31,061 bases of DNA from Pseudomonadota bacterium. Its GTDB lineage: Bacteria > Pseudomonadota > Alphaproteobacteria > Rhizobiales > Hyphomicrobiaceae. A program made the position numbers and the translations under genes. The DNA is taken from positions 1 through 31,061 of the forward strand of contig JAEZRM010000146.1 of the NCBI GenBank assembly GCA_023412805.1, in the 5' to 3' direction. Of this stretch, positions 24,916 through 31,061 are shown piece after piece (within the stretch, counting starts at the first letter, position 1; each line of letters begins with the position of its first letter). The notes below the pieces were generated by a model. That model saw nothing but the letters and a program-made list of their open reading frames with translations, was not told the DNA's origin and made no database searches.

Positions 24916-26033
24916 GCGCAACGGTATCGGTGAGTCGCAGGCAGATCGAGCTTATCGAGGACGGCGCGGAGCCTCACCTGGAAGGCCTCAGCCAACCGAG
25001 CTTCCGGCTGCTGGTCGAGACGACCGCCGACGGCGTACTGGTCGTCGGTCTGGACGGTGCGGTCCTTTACGCCAATCCGGCAGCAGCTGAGATTTTCGGC
25101 CAGTCGCGCGAGCAGCTCCTTCATGTCCCGTTGGGTTGTCCCGTCGCTTGCGGAGAAGCCGCCGATATCACGATCCATCGCGCGGGCCGGCCTTCGGCGG
25201 AGGTCGAAATGCGTGTCGCGGAGGTGACCTGGGATGGCCGACCGGCGCTGCTCGCCAGCCTGAGGGACGTATCGGCTCAGCGCGCGCGGGAGCAGCGCCT
25301 GCGCCAATCGCAGAAGCTGGAGGCGATCGGTCGGCTTGTTGCCGGCGTCACCCATGATTTCAACAATCTGCTCGCCGTCATCGCGGCGGGCGCGCGGCTC
25401 CTGCAAAAGCAGCTGGCCGAAGATCCGGCCAACCCGAAGGCCGCCGTCCTCGTTCAGGAGATGCTGGAGAGGATGGACAACGGCAGCGCCCTCACGCAGC
25501 AGCTGCTTGCCTTTTCGCGACGGCAGACGCTGGCGCCCGAAACGGTTGAGCTCAATGGTCGCATTCAATCCGTGACCGGCTTGCTGCAGAAGACGCTCGG
25601 GAGCGGCATCGAGGTGCACACCGATCTCGATCCTGAGGTTGGCCGCGTCCACATCGACGCCAACCAGCTCGAGATCGCCCTCCTGAACCTTGCCGTGAAT
25701 GCGCGCGATGCGATGGACGGCCACGGCACGCTTACCATCGAGACGAGCGACACGCCGGAGGATATCGACGACCTTGTCGCCGTCGCCGCCTCCTTTGTGC
25801 GCGTGAGCGTGAAGGACACAGGCTGCGGCATGAGCAAGGAGGTGCTTGCGCAGGTGTTCGAGCCGTTCTTTACGACCAAAGCCGAGGGCAACGGCACCGG
25901 CCTCGGCCTCAGTCAGGTCTATGGCTTCTTAACCCAATCGGGCGGCCATATCCGGATGGACAGCAAGGTCGGCGTCGGAACTTGTGTGCATCTTCTCCTG
26001 CCCAGGACCGAGCGACCCAATCCTCAGCCATGA
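24912..26033 (+). CDS. PAS-domain sensor histidine kinase
   Basis: A 373-residue soluble kinase. The PAS domain spans about 28-122 (SFRLLVETTADGVLVVGLDG, YANPAAAEIFG). The HisKA dimer domain has phospho-acceptor H148 in AGVTHDFNNLLAVIAAG. The HATPase domain has the N box NLAVNARDAM, G1 DTGCGM, F box FEPFFTT and G2 GTGLGLS. There are no membrane spans or receiver domain. The HDFNN form of the H-box is typical of PAS-HisKA kinases of this group. ATGA overlap with kaiC suggests it reads the KaiC state, as SasA or similar kinases do (inference). Confidence 0.93.
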   Translation: MSATVSVSRRQIELIEDGAEPHLEGLSQPSFRLLVETTADGVLVVGLDGAVLYANPAAAEIFGQSREQLLHVPLGCPVACGEAADITIHRAGRPSAEVEMRVAEVTWDGRPALLASLRDVSAQRAREQRLRQSQKLEAIGRLVAGVTHDFNNLLAVIAAGARLLQKQLAEDPANPKAAVLVQEMLERMDNGSALTQQLLAFSRRQTLAPETVELNGRIQSVTGLLQKTLGSGIEVHTDLDPEVGRVHIDANQLEIALLNLAVNARDAMDGHGTLTIETSDTPEDIDDLVAVAASFVRVSVKDTGCGMSKEVLAQVFEPFFTTKAEGNGTGLGLSQVYGFLTQSGGHIRMDSKVGVGTCVHLLLPRTERPNPQP

Positions 26034-26170
26034 TCGTGTCTCACCTGCAGCGGATGACGGTCGGCCCGGCTCTGACTGCATCGGCGAGAACTGCTGCGGG
26101 AGCGCTACTCGCTCGGCATCGCCGCCGCTTTCGAGAAATGGGCTACGTGCCCAGTGCCGTTGGGATTTAG
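26030..26170 (+). CDS. 46-codon ORF overlapping the kinase stop, doubtful
   Basis: ATG at 26030 overlaps the kinase stop (ATGA) and reads MIVSHLQRMTVGPALTASAR then a basic stretch (ARHRRRFREMG). No family is recognised. Overlap in the same style as the other kai operon genes is the only positive sign. It ends exactly before the nested hairpin. Confidence 0.35.
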   Translation: MIVSHLQRMTVGPALTASARTAAGALLARHRRRFREMGYVPSAVGI

Positions 26171-26225
26171 AACCTCGGAAATCACTTTGTCTTTCAAAGT
26201 GTTGGGGCAAGGAAAAACCGAGGTT
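26171..26225. other. nested stem-loop at the end of the kai operon
   Basis: Outer arms AACCTCGG (26171-26178)/CCGAGGTT (26218-26225) enclose an inner hairpin CACTTTG (26183-26189)/CAAAGTG (26195-26201) with a TCTTT loop. It could be the operon terminator, although there is no T-run, or a small structured element. Its right arm abuts the dispersed repeat. Confidence 0.55.
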
Positions 26226-26326
26226 GGCGGAGAGGATGGGAGATTGTTCGAACCCTCTATACGACACGCTAGCCCATTGGGAAGTCCAACTTAAGCACGC
26301 AGACGTGTCCTTCGAGGAGCCTTGCC
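26225..26326 (+). repeat. dispersed direct repeat, copy 2
   Basis: Pairs with 9709-9810 (11 mismatches in 102 bases, no gaps). The frame that encodes MGESSNPLYDTLADW in copy 1 reads MGDCSNPLYDTLAHW here but stops just after EEPCP. Similarity then continues in another frame (PDPNGCCLE versus EPNGSCLD), so the ORF is broken in this copy. Confidence 0.75.
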
Positions 26327-26413
26327 CATGACGGGCCCACCGGACCCGAATGGCTGCTGCCTTGAAAGAGATTGTTGCTGCTGTGAAGGATGAGGCGGCC
26401 ACTCGGGACTGCC

Positions 26414-26863
26414 CTAAGTCTCAAAAAGCCTTTGACCCTCAACATAGTTGAAAAAACCATGGATAAACCACAGGATCAATGCACCGCTGAGGCCGAGAAC
26501 CGAGGTACCTAAGGCGAGCGACATTGATCCGAATGAGCGCGTCTGGTCGAACACCTTCTTCATCTCATCCACGAAGTCGACCGAGCTCAAATCACTCACC
26601 GCGTAGTATATGCCGAGCAGCGTTCCGAGCAGACCGAGGTAGGTCAGGGATGCTCCCAATGTGCTGACAAGGCTCGCAAAATGATTCACCTGTACTGGGG
26701 TTCCGACACTGACCAGTCCCAGCCGCGATAGACCGATTGCCACCGTTCCCCACAGGCAAAACATGAAGGTTAATACAATCAATGCTTCGAACGTCCCCGC
26801 GAGCATCATCGCCAGCTTATTCGCCCGCACATCGAGCGCACCCGATATCTCGCTGACGACCAT
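26414..26863 (-). CDS. MotA/TolQ/ExbB-like proton-channel protein
   Basis: A 149-residue membrane protein with three hydrophobic helices. The last two carry the family signature: SLTYLGLLGTLLGIYYAVSD, then a soluble loop (FVDEMKKVFDQTRSFGS), then MSLALGTSVLGLSGALILWF. In MotA, TolQ and ExbB these helices line the ion path and form a pentamer round the MotB/TolR/ExbD rod. It is shorter than MotA or TolQ and lacks their large cytoplasmic domain. ATG 26863 is chosen for AGGAG 6 nt upstream; this start lies inside the end of the preceding gene (47-nt overlap). Last gene of the six-gene operon. Confidence 0.75.
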   Translation of the reverse strand: MVVSEISGALDVRANKLAMMLAGTFEALIVLTFMFCLWGTVAIGLSRLGLVSVGTPVQVNHFASLVSTLGASLTYLGLLGTLLGIYYAVSDLSSVDFVDEMKKVFDQTRSFGSMSLALGTSVLGLSGALILWFIHGFFNYVEGQRLFET

Positions 26864-27572
26864 GACCTGCTCCTGAGCCAACCCGTTCAAGCGTGAACTC
26901 GTCGACCACAATGCCGTTGACTCTCGCTGCCGTGCGGAGCGAACTCAGCATTAATGCCTTGAGCGAGTCGCGCTCGAGATTGAACGAGGCCTGACTGGCA
27001 AAACCCAACAGTGATGTCTCAATGCTGCCGATCTCGTATTCGCGAATTTTCCGCTCTGCCTCACTCAAAGCGATCCGGTTGTCACCGTTGGCTTTGTCGG
27101 CCCTCACGCGATCGTCCGCATAGCGCGGCGCGATCATTACCGACAGCTGCGTCGCGTAGCGCCCGGACTTGATCACATCCGTTACCCAGATTTTCAGCAA
27201 GTAGTGGTCACCGTAAAACGTCGAGCACTGGTCCTCGACCACATTTCCACCATCAATGGCTCTCGCACCCAGCGGCTTGCAGCGCAGCTCGATCGTCTGA
27301 CCGTTGTTTGCCTTCAACGTCCGAGTGACCGGAGCCCGCGAGGCCTTGAGCTGCGCCGTTGCCTGAAAAGCACCGACGCTGGCTCCTCCAACCCACAGCA
27401 GCACCTTGGTGCTAGTCGCAGCGCCGAGGATGCAGACGAGAACAGCGAAAAGGCCGGGGCCCGTCGCTGCCGCCAATGCTCCGACGGCGAACGCTGAGGT
27501 TTGCCAGACCGCGGCCGCTGCAGAAGTTGCGGTCGTGATGATCTTCTCGACTGTGCTGTGTGATCCCCCCAT
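26817..27572 (-). CDS. membrane protein of the motor-like operon, unknown
   Basis: A 251-residue protein. Two adjacent hydrophobic stretches (AFAVGALAAATGPGLFAVLV, then a second from CILGAAT through LLWVGGASVGAF) lie in residues about 28-72. A soluble domain follows with ELRCKPLGARAIDGG, YLLKIWVTDVIKSGRYATQL and a helical C-terminal part (FNLERDSLKALMLSSLRTAA, RVNGIVVDEFTLERVG). That last pattern faintly recalls SPFH/stomatin-type domains, but I do not assign it. ATG 27572 has GGAGAG 8 nt upstream, better than GTG 27581. The 3' end overlaps the MotA-like gene. Confidence 0.65.
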   Translation of the reverse strand: MGGSHSTVEKIITTATSAAAAVWQTSAFAVGALAAATGPGLFAVLVCILGAATSTKVLLWVGGASVGAFQATAQLKASRAPVTRTLKANNGQTIELRCKPLGARAIDGGNVVEDQCSTFYGDHYLLKIWVTDVIKSGRYATQLSVMIAPRYADDRVRADKANGDNRIALSEAERKIREYEIGSIETSLLGFASQASFNLERDSLKALMLSSLRTAARVNGIVVDEFTLERVGSGAGHGRQRDIGCARCAGE

Positions 27573-27599
27573 GTTCGTCACTCTCCGTTCCTCGCATCG

Positions 27600-28457
27600 T
27601 CACGAGCACATGAAAATGAACCCGGCAGCATTCGCTGGATACACATTCGTGCGAACCAACGCCACGCGTAGCCTGTGATCCAGTTCACCATCGCGATCAG
27701 GCAGCACGATTGTGTCGAGCATCGAATGAAGTCGTTTGAGACGTTCCCTCGCCGCGTTCGTCCGGCACAACTTCAGGCCATCGATCCGCTCCCAATCCGT
27801 CGCCACGAACTCCTCTCCGTTGTCCGTATGCTTGATCAGCCCCCGTGGACCTGCGTAGGTTACGGACCGCGTCGTGGTGTGGAAGAGGTGTCGGGACGTG
27901 AACAGCGCGAACGTCTCCTCACCGATATCGGTGACCATAGTATTCTCTATCGATCGAACTGATCCGGCTTTCAGCCAGGCTGTTCTGTTGTTTTCCGCGG
28001 ACGGCTTGGTCCACAACACCGCATCGCTCCCGTCAGTCGACATGTAGATGGTGCAGTGCCGCTGGCTTGTGTGGCTGTCGATGAAGCTCCACACGCCAGT
28101 AGTGGTCGGCAGGAGAGCGGTCGGCCCACTTGCCGCCTTGCGAGCGGAATCGGTGATACGAACACGACACATCCGGCTCTTCACCATCGACACGACCCAA
28201 ATGTCCCCATCCGACAGCTCCGCGATCCCGTACTCGAAGCAGGCGCCGTAGCCTCTGATCGGGTTGATCTGCTTCTTGTCGACCGGCAATCTCTGAGCCT
28301 GAGCATGATCAAGGAATGCCAGCTCCAGCTTTTCGCGGCCGTGCTCGCATCCCGCGGTCGCCCTTTCAGCAGGAGAGGCGATCGACACTAAGGCCAGGCT
28401 CACGCCCAATAACGAGCGTCCAAGATTTCGTGCAGCTGAAGTGAGCTGTGCGCACAT
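27600..28457 (-). CDS. secreted protein of the motor-like operon, unknown
   Basis: A 285-residue protein with a signal peptide: basic start (AARNLGR), hydrophobic core (SLLGVSLALVSIA) and cleavage near ATA-GCEHG. The mature part is beta-rich with several cysteines (GYGACFEYGIAELSDGDIWV, RMCRVRITD, QRHCTIYMSTDG, LKLCRTN), which suggests disulfides in the periplasm. No family is recognised. ATG 28457 has GGAG 6 nt upstream. It starts inside the preceding gene (92-nt overlap in another frame), unusual but supported by the ribosome binding site and by the need to keep the signal peptide. The next gene starts 27 nt after its stop. Confidence 0.65.
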   Translation of the reverse strand: MCAQLTSAARNLGRSLLGVSLALVSIASPAERATAGCEHGREKLELAFLDHAQAQRLPVDKKQINPIRGYGACFEYGIAELSDGDIWVVSMVKSRMCRVRITDSARKAASGPTALLPTTTGVWSFIDSHTSQRHCTIYMSTDGSDAVLWTKPSAENNRTAWLKAGSVRSIENTMVTDIGEETFALFTSRHLFHTTTRSVTYAGPRGLIKHTDNGEEFVATDWERIDGLKLCRTNAARERLKRLHSMLDTIVLPDRDGELDHRLRVALVRTNVYPANAAGFIFMCS

Positions 28458-28872
28458 CGAATACTCCGGAAAGAGTTGCACCGATCAGGTCGATGCGATG
28501 AACCGCGGTCACCGCGAATGTAGCAGACGATATCGGAGCGATCGGAGCGCCTCCCACGATCAAAGCCCGCCCTTCGTACATCCGAGCCGAGTACTGACTG
28601 ACAGCGTTCTCGAACCTGCGCACCGAGTCGGTGCCTGCTCCGAGAAAAAACGAGAAGAGGATGTCGTCATCGCCGCTTGCCGATGCGTCATGATCCAGGA
28701 TTGCCCACCGGTCGAGTTTATCGGTTTTGAACACCGAGAACTGAATGGAGACGATTTCAGACGTCTGTTGTTGCTTGCGCGGCTTGAACGGCGCGGAGAT
28801 GACGAACAGTACAACAGCCAGGATGAACAGGAAGGACATGAGATCCACGAGGGCGGCGACTTGGTCTTTCAT
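28366..28872 (-). CDS. single-pass ExbD/MotB-like protein 1
   Basis: A 168-residue protein. The short cytoplasmic N-terminus (MKDQVA) leads into one membrane helix starting with an aspartate: ALVDLMSFLFILAVVLFVIS. An Asp at the start of a lone N-terminal helix is the hallmark of ExbD/TolR/MotB rods, where it carries protons. The periplasmic part (EIVSIQFSVFKTDKLDRWAI, RRFENAVSQYSARMYEGRAL) has no OmpA-like peptidoglycan-binding motif that I can see. The ATG overlaps the previous stop (ATGA). Confidence 0.68.
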   Translation of the reverse strand: MKDQVAALVDLMSFLFILAVVLFVISAPFKPRKQQQTSEIVSIQFSVFKTDKLDRWAILDHDASASGDDDILFSFFLGAGTDSVRRFENAVSQYSARMYEGRALIVGGAPIAPISSATFAVTAVHRIDLIGATLSGVFDVRTAHFSCTKSWTLVIGREPGLSVDRLSC

Positions 28873-29900
28873 TGGGTCGCCTCATCAAGGCCACGGATCG
28901 TCGCAGTCCCACTCATATCGACAATGATCCGAAACGCGCGCACGCGCATCAAGTACCCCCTCGCCTCAAGTCGACAGTCTTCCTCTCTCTCGTAGAGCAC
29001 CCAGTCGGTATTGGCGCGAGCCCCGTCGAAGCGGAGCAATGACGACAGCTGTCTCGATGTCGCCCTCACTCCGACCGTAGCCGTCTGGACGATACTCAGT
29101 GAGTAGTACGCCTTGAACAGGCTCTCCACTCTCTTGTTCAGCAGAGTATGCCCCTCCTCACTGTCGAAGACGTACATTCGAGTCTGGAGCGGTGCTCTGT
29201 CGATCCCGAATGCCGTGAAGCTTGCACCGGTGCTAGCGCAGGACGCGATGGCCGCTCGCGTGGTTTCAAGAAGCTCAGCGGTCGGCGAGCACGTCAGGCC
29301 AACGATCTCAAGCGGCTCAGCCAGCGTCTGCAGCGACTCAAGCATGATGGTCACACCATTGCTCTCCTCCGACTTGAACCCAGTGAAGTGGACGCTCGGC
29401 GACAGCCTGACGTCGATGACCGATGTCTCCGCTGAGATCTCGGCGCGATTGGGTTCGCGGATCGCTTCCAGTTTCGCGCCGATAGGGTGATCGCGTAGCG
29501 GCACACAGCGCTGCCCCTCCCTGATAAATCGGGCATCTCGATACTGCCGAGCGCAATCATACTGGCCTCGGAGCGGGGCGACACGATCGACGATTCGCAG
29601 TGAGCATAAGGGATGTGGCAGCGAGGTCGAGCCACTCGCCAGCCTTAACTTGGACGTCATCTCCGCGGTCGGGCGATAGGTCGGTGTCTGAAAGGCGTAG
29701 CCGCTCATCACCGAGACTAGAAACAGCGAGTCAACCCCGGGCTCGACATCGGAGATCTGACTTAGACTGATCTGTGCTGGCGAAATCGACGGCTCCTTGT
29801 CCAGCAAATCTCGCCGACCAGAGTAGCCGAGTGACAGAACTAGGAAGATCGCCAGCAGAACTGCGTTCAAGTCCGCGAACGGCAACAGGCGCGATCGCAT
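28869..29900 (-). CDS. single-pass MotB-like protein 2 with large periplasmic domain
   Basis: A 343-residue protein. The N-terminus MRSRLLPFADLNAVLLAIFL continues VLSLGYS, very like the MotB membrane helix (YADxMTALLAFFL), with the critical aspartate in place. The following 310 residues are periplasmic and contain at least seven cysteines (LCSLRIVD, YDCARQYRD, QRCVPLRD, LTCSPTAE, ASCAS, EEDCRLEA). There is no recognisable peptidoglycan-binding domain. It starts 7 nt after the coiled-coil gene and overlaps the next start by ATGA, so the three are tightly coupled. It is twice the length of its partner at 28366. Confidence 0.68.
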   Translation of the reverse strand: MRSRLLPFADLNAVLLAIFLVLSLGYSGRRDLLDKEPSISPAQISLSQISDVEPGVDSLFLVSVMSGYAFQTPTYRPTAEMTSKLRLASGSTSLPHPLCSLRIVDRVAPLRGQYDCARQYRDARFIREGQRCVPLRDHPIGAKLEAIREPNRAEISAETSVIDVRLSPSVHFTGFKSEESNGVTIMLESLQTLAEPLEIVGLTCSPTAELLETTRAAIASCASTGASFTAFGIDRAPLQTRMYVFDSEEGHTLLNKRVESLFKAYYSLSIVQTATVGVRATSRQLSSLLRFDGARANTDWVLYEREEDCRLEARGYLMRVRAFRIIVDMSGTATIRGLDEATQ

Positions 29901-29907
29901 CTGCTTG

Positions 29908-30951
29908 TCACTCAGACGGGACGGCGCGAAACTTTCCGCTGAACGTAAGCGGATGCAGCGCGATCGCGATTGCTCCCGCGCTCTTGTCGAGTTTCACGCC
30001 CCGCAGATGAACGATTGTGTCTTTGCCATTCGATATCATCGAGCCGCCGGTGATGTGGGCGAACGCCGAAATCTTAGCGTTGCTCACATTGGTGGCTCCG
30101 GTGAACATCGAATCGTCACCGATCCGAGCCACCTCTGCTCCGGTCTCAGTATCGAGCAAAACAATTTCCCTAACGAAGCCGTCCGTGATCATCTGAGTTA
30201 TGATCACAGGTCCTTCAGAGGTGATCGCGATCGGTGACAGGTTGGGATGCCTTTTCAGCAACTCGGCCGATGACATCTTCTCGGCCCGTTTTTTCTGCAG
30301 CGCCTGTTCGATTGACTTCTCCCGGGCCGTCACGCCGCCGTCTCTCGGCTTCTCGACGGAGACTGCTACTTCGACTTCCTTGTCCTTGGCCGGTGGATCG
30401 AACGACTCGCCGATATCTTTCAAACCAGAAACGATCAAACCCCAGCCGATTTTATCTGAGCAATCATTGGAGCCGCTGCCTTTCTGGTCTTTCGTATCTC
30501 CGCCGCAGTCGGACATGAGCAGGGAGACAACGCCAAGCACAATCTTACCAATACCCGCTAGGAATTTCTCCAGCGAAAATTTCTCTTTAACTCTCTCGAC
30601 GCGCTTGCGTTTTTCGGTGGCCTTTTCCCGCTTCTCCTCAAGCTCCTTTAGTTTCTTGTCGAGTTCGGCGACCTTGGCATTGTCCCCAGCCTTCACGGCC
30701 ACGTCGCGCTCTTGCTGGAGCTCGGCGATCTGCTTCTCGCTGTCGGCAATTTCTTCGTCTAGCGCTATCTGCAGCTTCAACAACGCGGCCTCCGCCGCCT
30801 TGATCTTGGCGGCGCATCGCTCTATGTCGTCGGGAAGTGAGGTGTTGTTCCGGAATGGGTCGCTGGCTCCGCGCCTGAGCGTGTTGGACCGATCGAGCAG
30901 TTCGGCTTTGTATCGTACGCATTCGCGGAAAGACGCAGTGGTCTGCTCCCC
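29908..30951 (-). CDS. coiled-coil protein, 5' end cut off by an IS
   Basis: 347 codons open to the IS boundary at 30951/30952. No ATG, GTG or TTG occurs in frame before TTG 30783, yet coding-like sequence (NTLRRGASDPFRNNTSLPDD, CAAKIKAAEAALLK) runs up to the IS, so the original start is lost. There is a long charged coiled coil (EEIADSEKQIAELQQERDVA, KLKELEEKREKATEKRKRVE), then a hydrophobic stretch (FLAGIGKIVLGVVSLLMSDC). Next is a Lys/Glu-rich linker with SIEQALQKKRAEKMSSAELL, and a beta-rich C-terminus (VIITQMITDGFVREIVLLDT, ISAFAHITGGSMISNGKDTI). No family is recognised. It may still be translated from TTG 30783 or an IS-derived start. Confidence 0.62.
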   Translation of the reverse strand, partial: GEQTTASFRECVRYKAELLDRSNTLRRGASDPFRNNTSLPDDIERCAAKIKAAEAALLKLQIALDEEIADSEKQIAELQQERDVAVKAGDNAKVAELDKKLKELEEKREKATEKRKRVERVKEKFSLEKFLAGIGKIVLGVVSLLMSDCGGDTKDQKGSGSNDCSDKIGWGLIVSGLKDIGESFDPPAKDKEVEVAVSVEKPRDGGVTAREKSIEQALQKKRAEKMSSAELLKRHPNLSPIAITSEGPVIITQMITDGFVREIVLLDTETGAEVARIGDDSMFTGATNVSNAKISAFAHITGGSMISNGKDTIVHLRGVKLDKSAGAIAIALHPLTFSGKFRAVPSE

Positions 30952-31061
30952 TGAAGTGGCTCCGGTCTGAGTGAGCGAATCCGGCTATTCCAACCTCGAT
31001 CGAGGAGAAGATGGAATGGCACGGAAGCGATACACGACGGAGCAGATCATCGGGTTTCTGC
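30952..31061 (+). mobile_element. left end of an IS3-family element
   Basis: TGAAGTGGCTCCGG at 30952 looks like a terminal inverted repeat. A 60-nt leader with GAGGAGAAG leads to the OrfA start at 31016. The element runs off the window. The junction interrupts the coiled-coil gene of the motor-like operon. Confidence 0.6.
31016..31061 (+). CDS. IS3-family transposase OrfA, N-terminal fragment
   Basis: ATG 31016 reads MARKRYTTEQIIGFL and leaves the window. The K-R-Y/F-T-x-E-Q-I-I-G start is diagnostic of one branch of IS3-family OrfA proteins. It is a different branch from the fragment at 1-65. Confidence 0.8.
   Translation, partial: MARKRYTTEQIIGFL

Noticed and set aside
26414..30951. Zorya defence system
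   Set aside because: A MotA-like and MotB-like pair is present, but I see no OmpA-like peptidoglycan-binding domain, no SNF2-type helicase, and no ZorC or ZorE-type nuclease in the window.

Overview
The window looks like a chromosomal accessory/stress region of an alphaproteobacterium of the Hyphomicrobiales (Bradyrhizobium/Rhodopseudomonas/Rhodoplanes-like). The evidence is high-GC coding sequence, GGAAC-N16/17-(C/T)GTT boxes of the EcfG general-stress type, a CIRCE operator before groESL, a ROSE-like leader before an hsp20, an alphaproteobacterial aa3-oxidase subunit IV, and IS3-family ends at both window edges. This placement is inference from protein and motif recognition; no search was run.

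Layout. 1-127: end of an IS3-type element. 356-3090: minus-strand operon of a YghA-like SDR dehydrogenase and a PoxB-like thiamine-diphosphate enzyme. 3177-5296: a DUF763 protein and an MddA/isoprenylcysteine-type methyltransferase. 5379-7747: minus-strand stress-type run (small basic protein, stand-alone ATP-dependent DNA ligase, PHA-system family protein, MESH1-like HD hydrolase). 8068-9150: a wrecked Tat-signal SDR gene joined to the 3' half of a ligD gene. 9234-9923: a lipocalin-like protein and a short repeated ORF. 9977-12852: groES-groEL with CIRCE, plus two small conserved proteins. 13095-16960: plus-strand heat-shock run with ROSE leader, hsp20, NDUFS4-like protein, second hsp20, a 30-residue membrane peptide, SPW-repeat protein, small protein, GT4 glycosyltransferase and CoxIV. 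17196-20213: small stress or envelope genes and a frameshifted HtrA/DegP-like protease. 20223-21958: a second, partly decayed heat-shock cluster (NDUFS4 remnant, CIRCE-like operator, groES stub, two intact hsp20 genes). 22085-26170: a Crp/Fnr regulator divergent from a translationally coupled kaiB-kaiC-histidine kinase operon. 26171-26326: a nested hairpin and the second copy of the short repeat. 26414-30951: a six-gene minus-strand operon with a MotA/TolQ/ExbB-like channel protein, two single-pass MotB/ExbD-like proteins, a secreted protein, a membrane protein and a coiled-coil protein whose 5' end is cut off by another IS3-family element (30952-end).

How it fits together. From 0.3 to 26 kb the theme is protein and DNA protection under stress: chaperones, small heat-shock proteins, ligase, alarmone-type hydrolase and general-stress promoters, with a Kai-type timer/signalling module beside them. 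The 26.4-31 kb operon is different. It looks more AT-rich, is flanked by an IS and a dispersed repeat, and matches no system I can name. The core chemistry it suggests is an ion-motive-force-driven inner-membrane motor acting on periplasmic components, and it is the best candidate here for an undescribed system.
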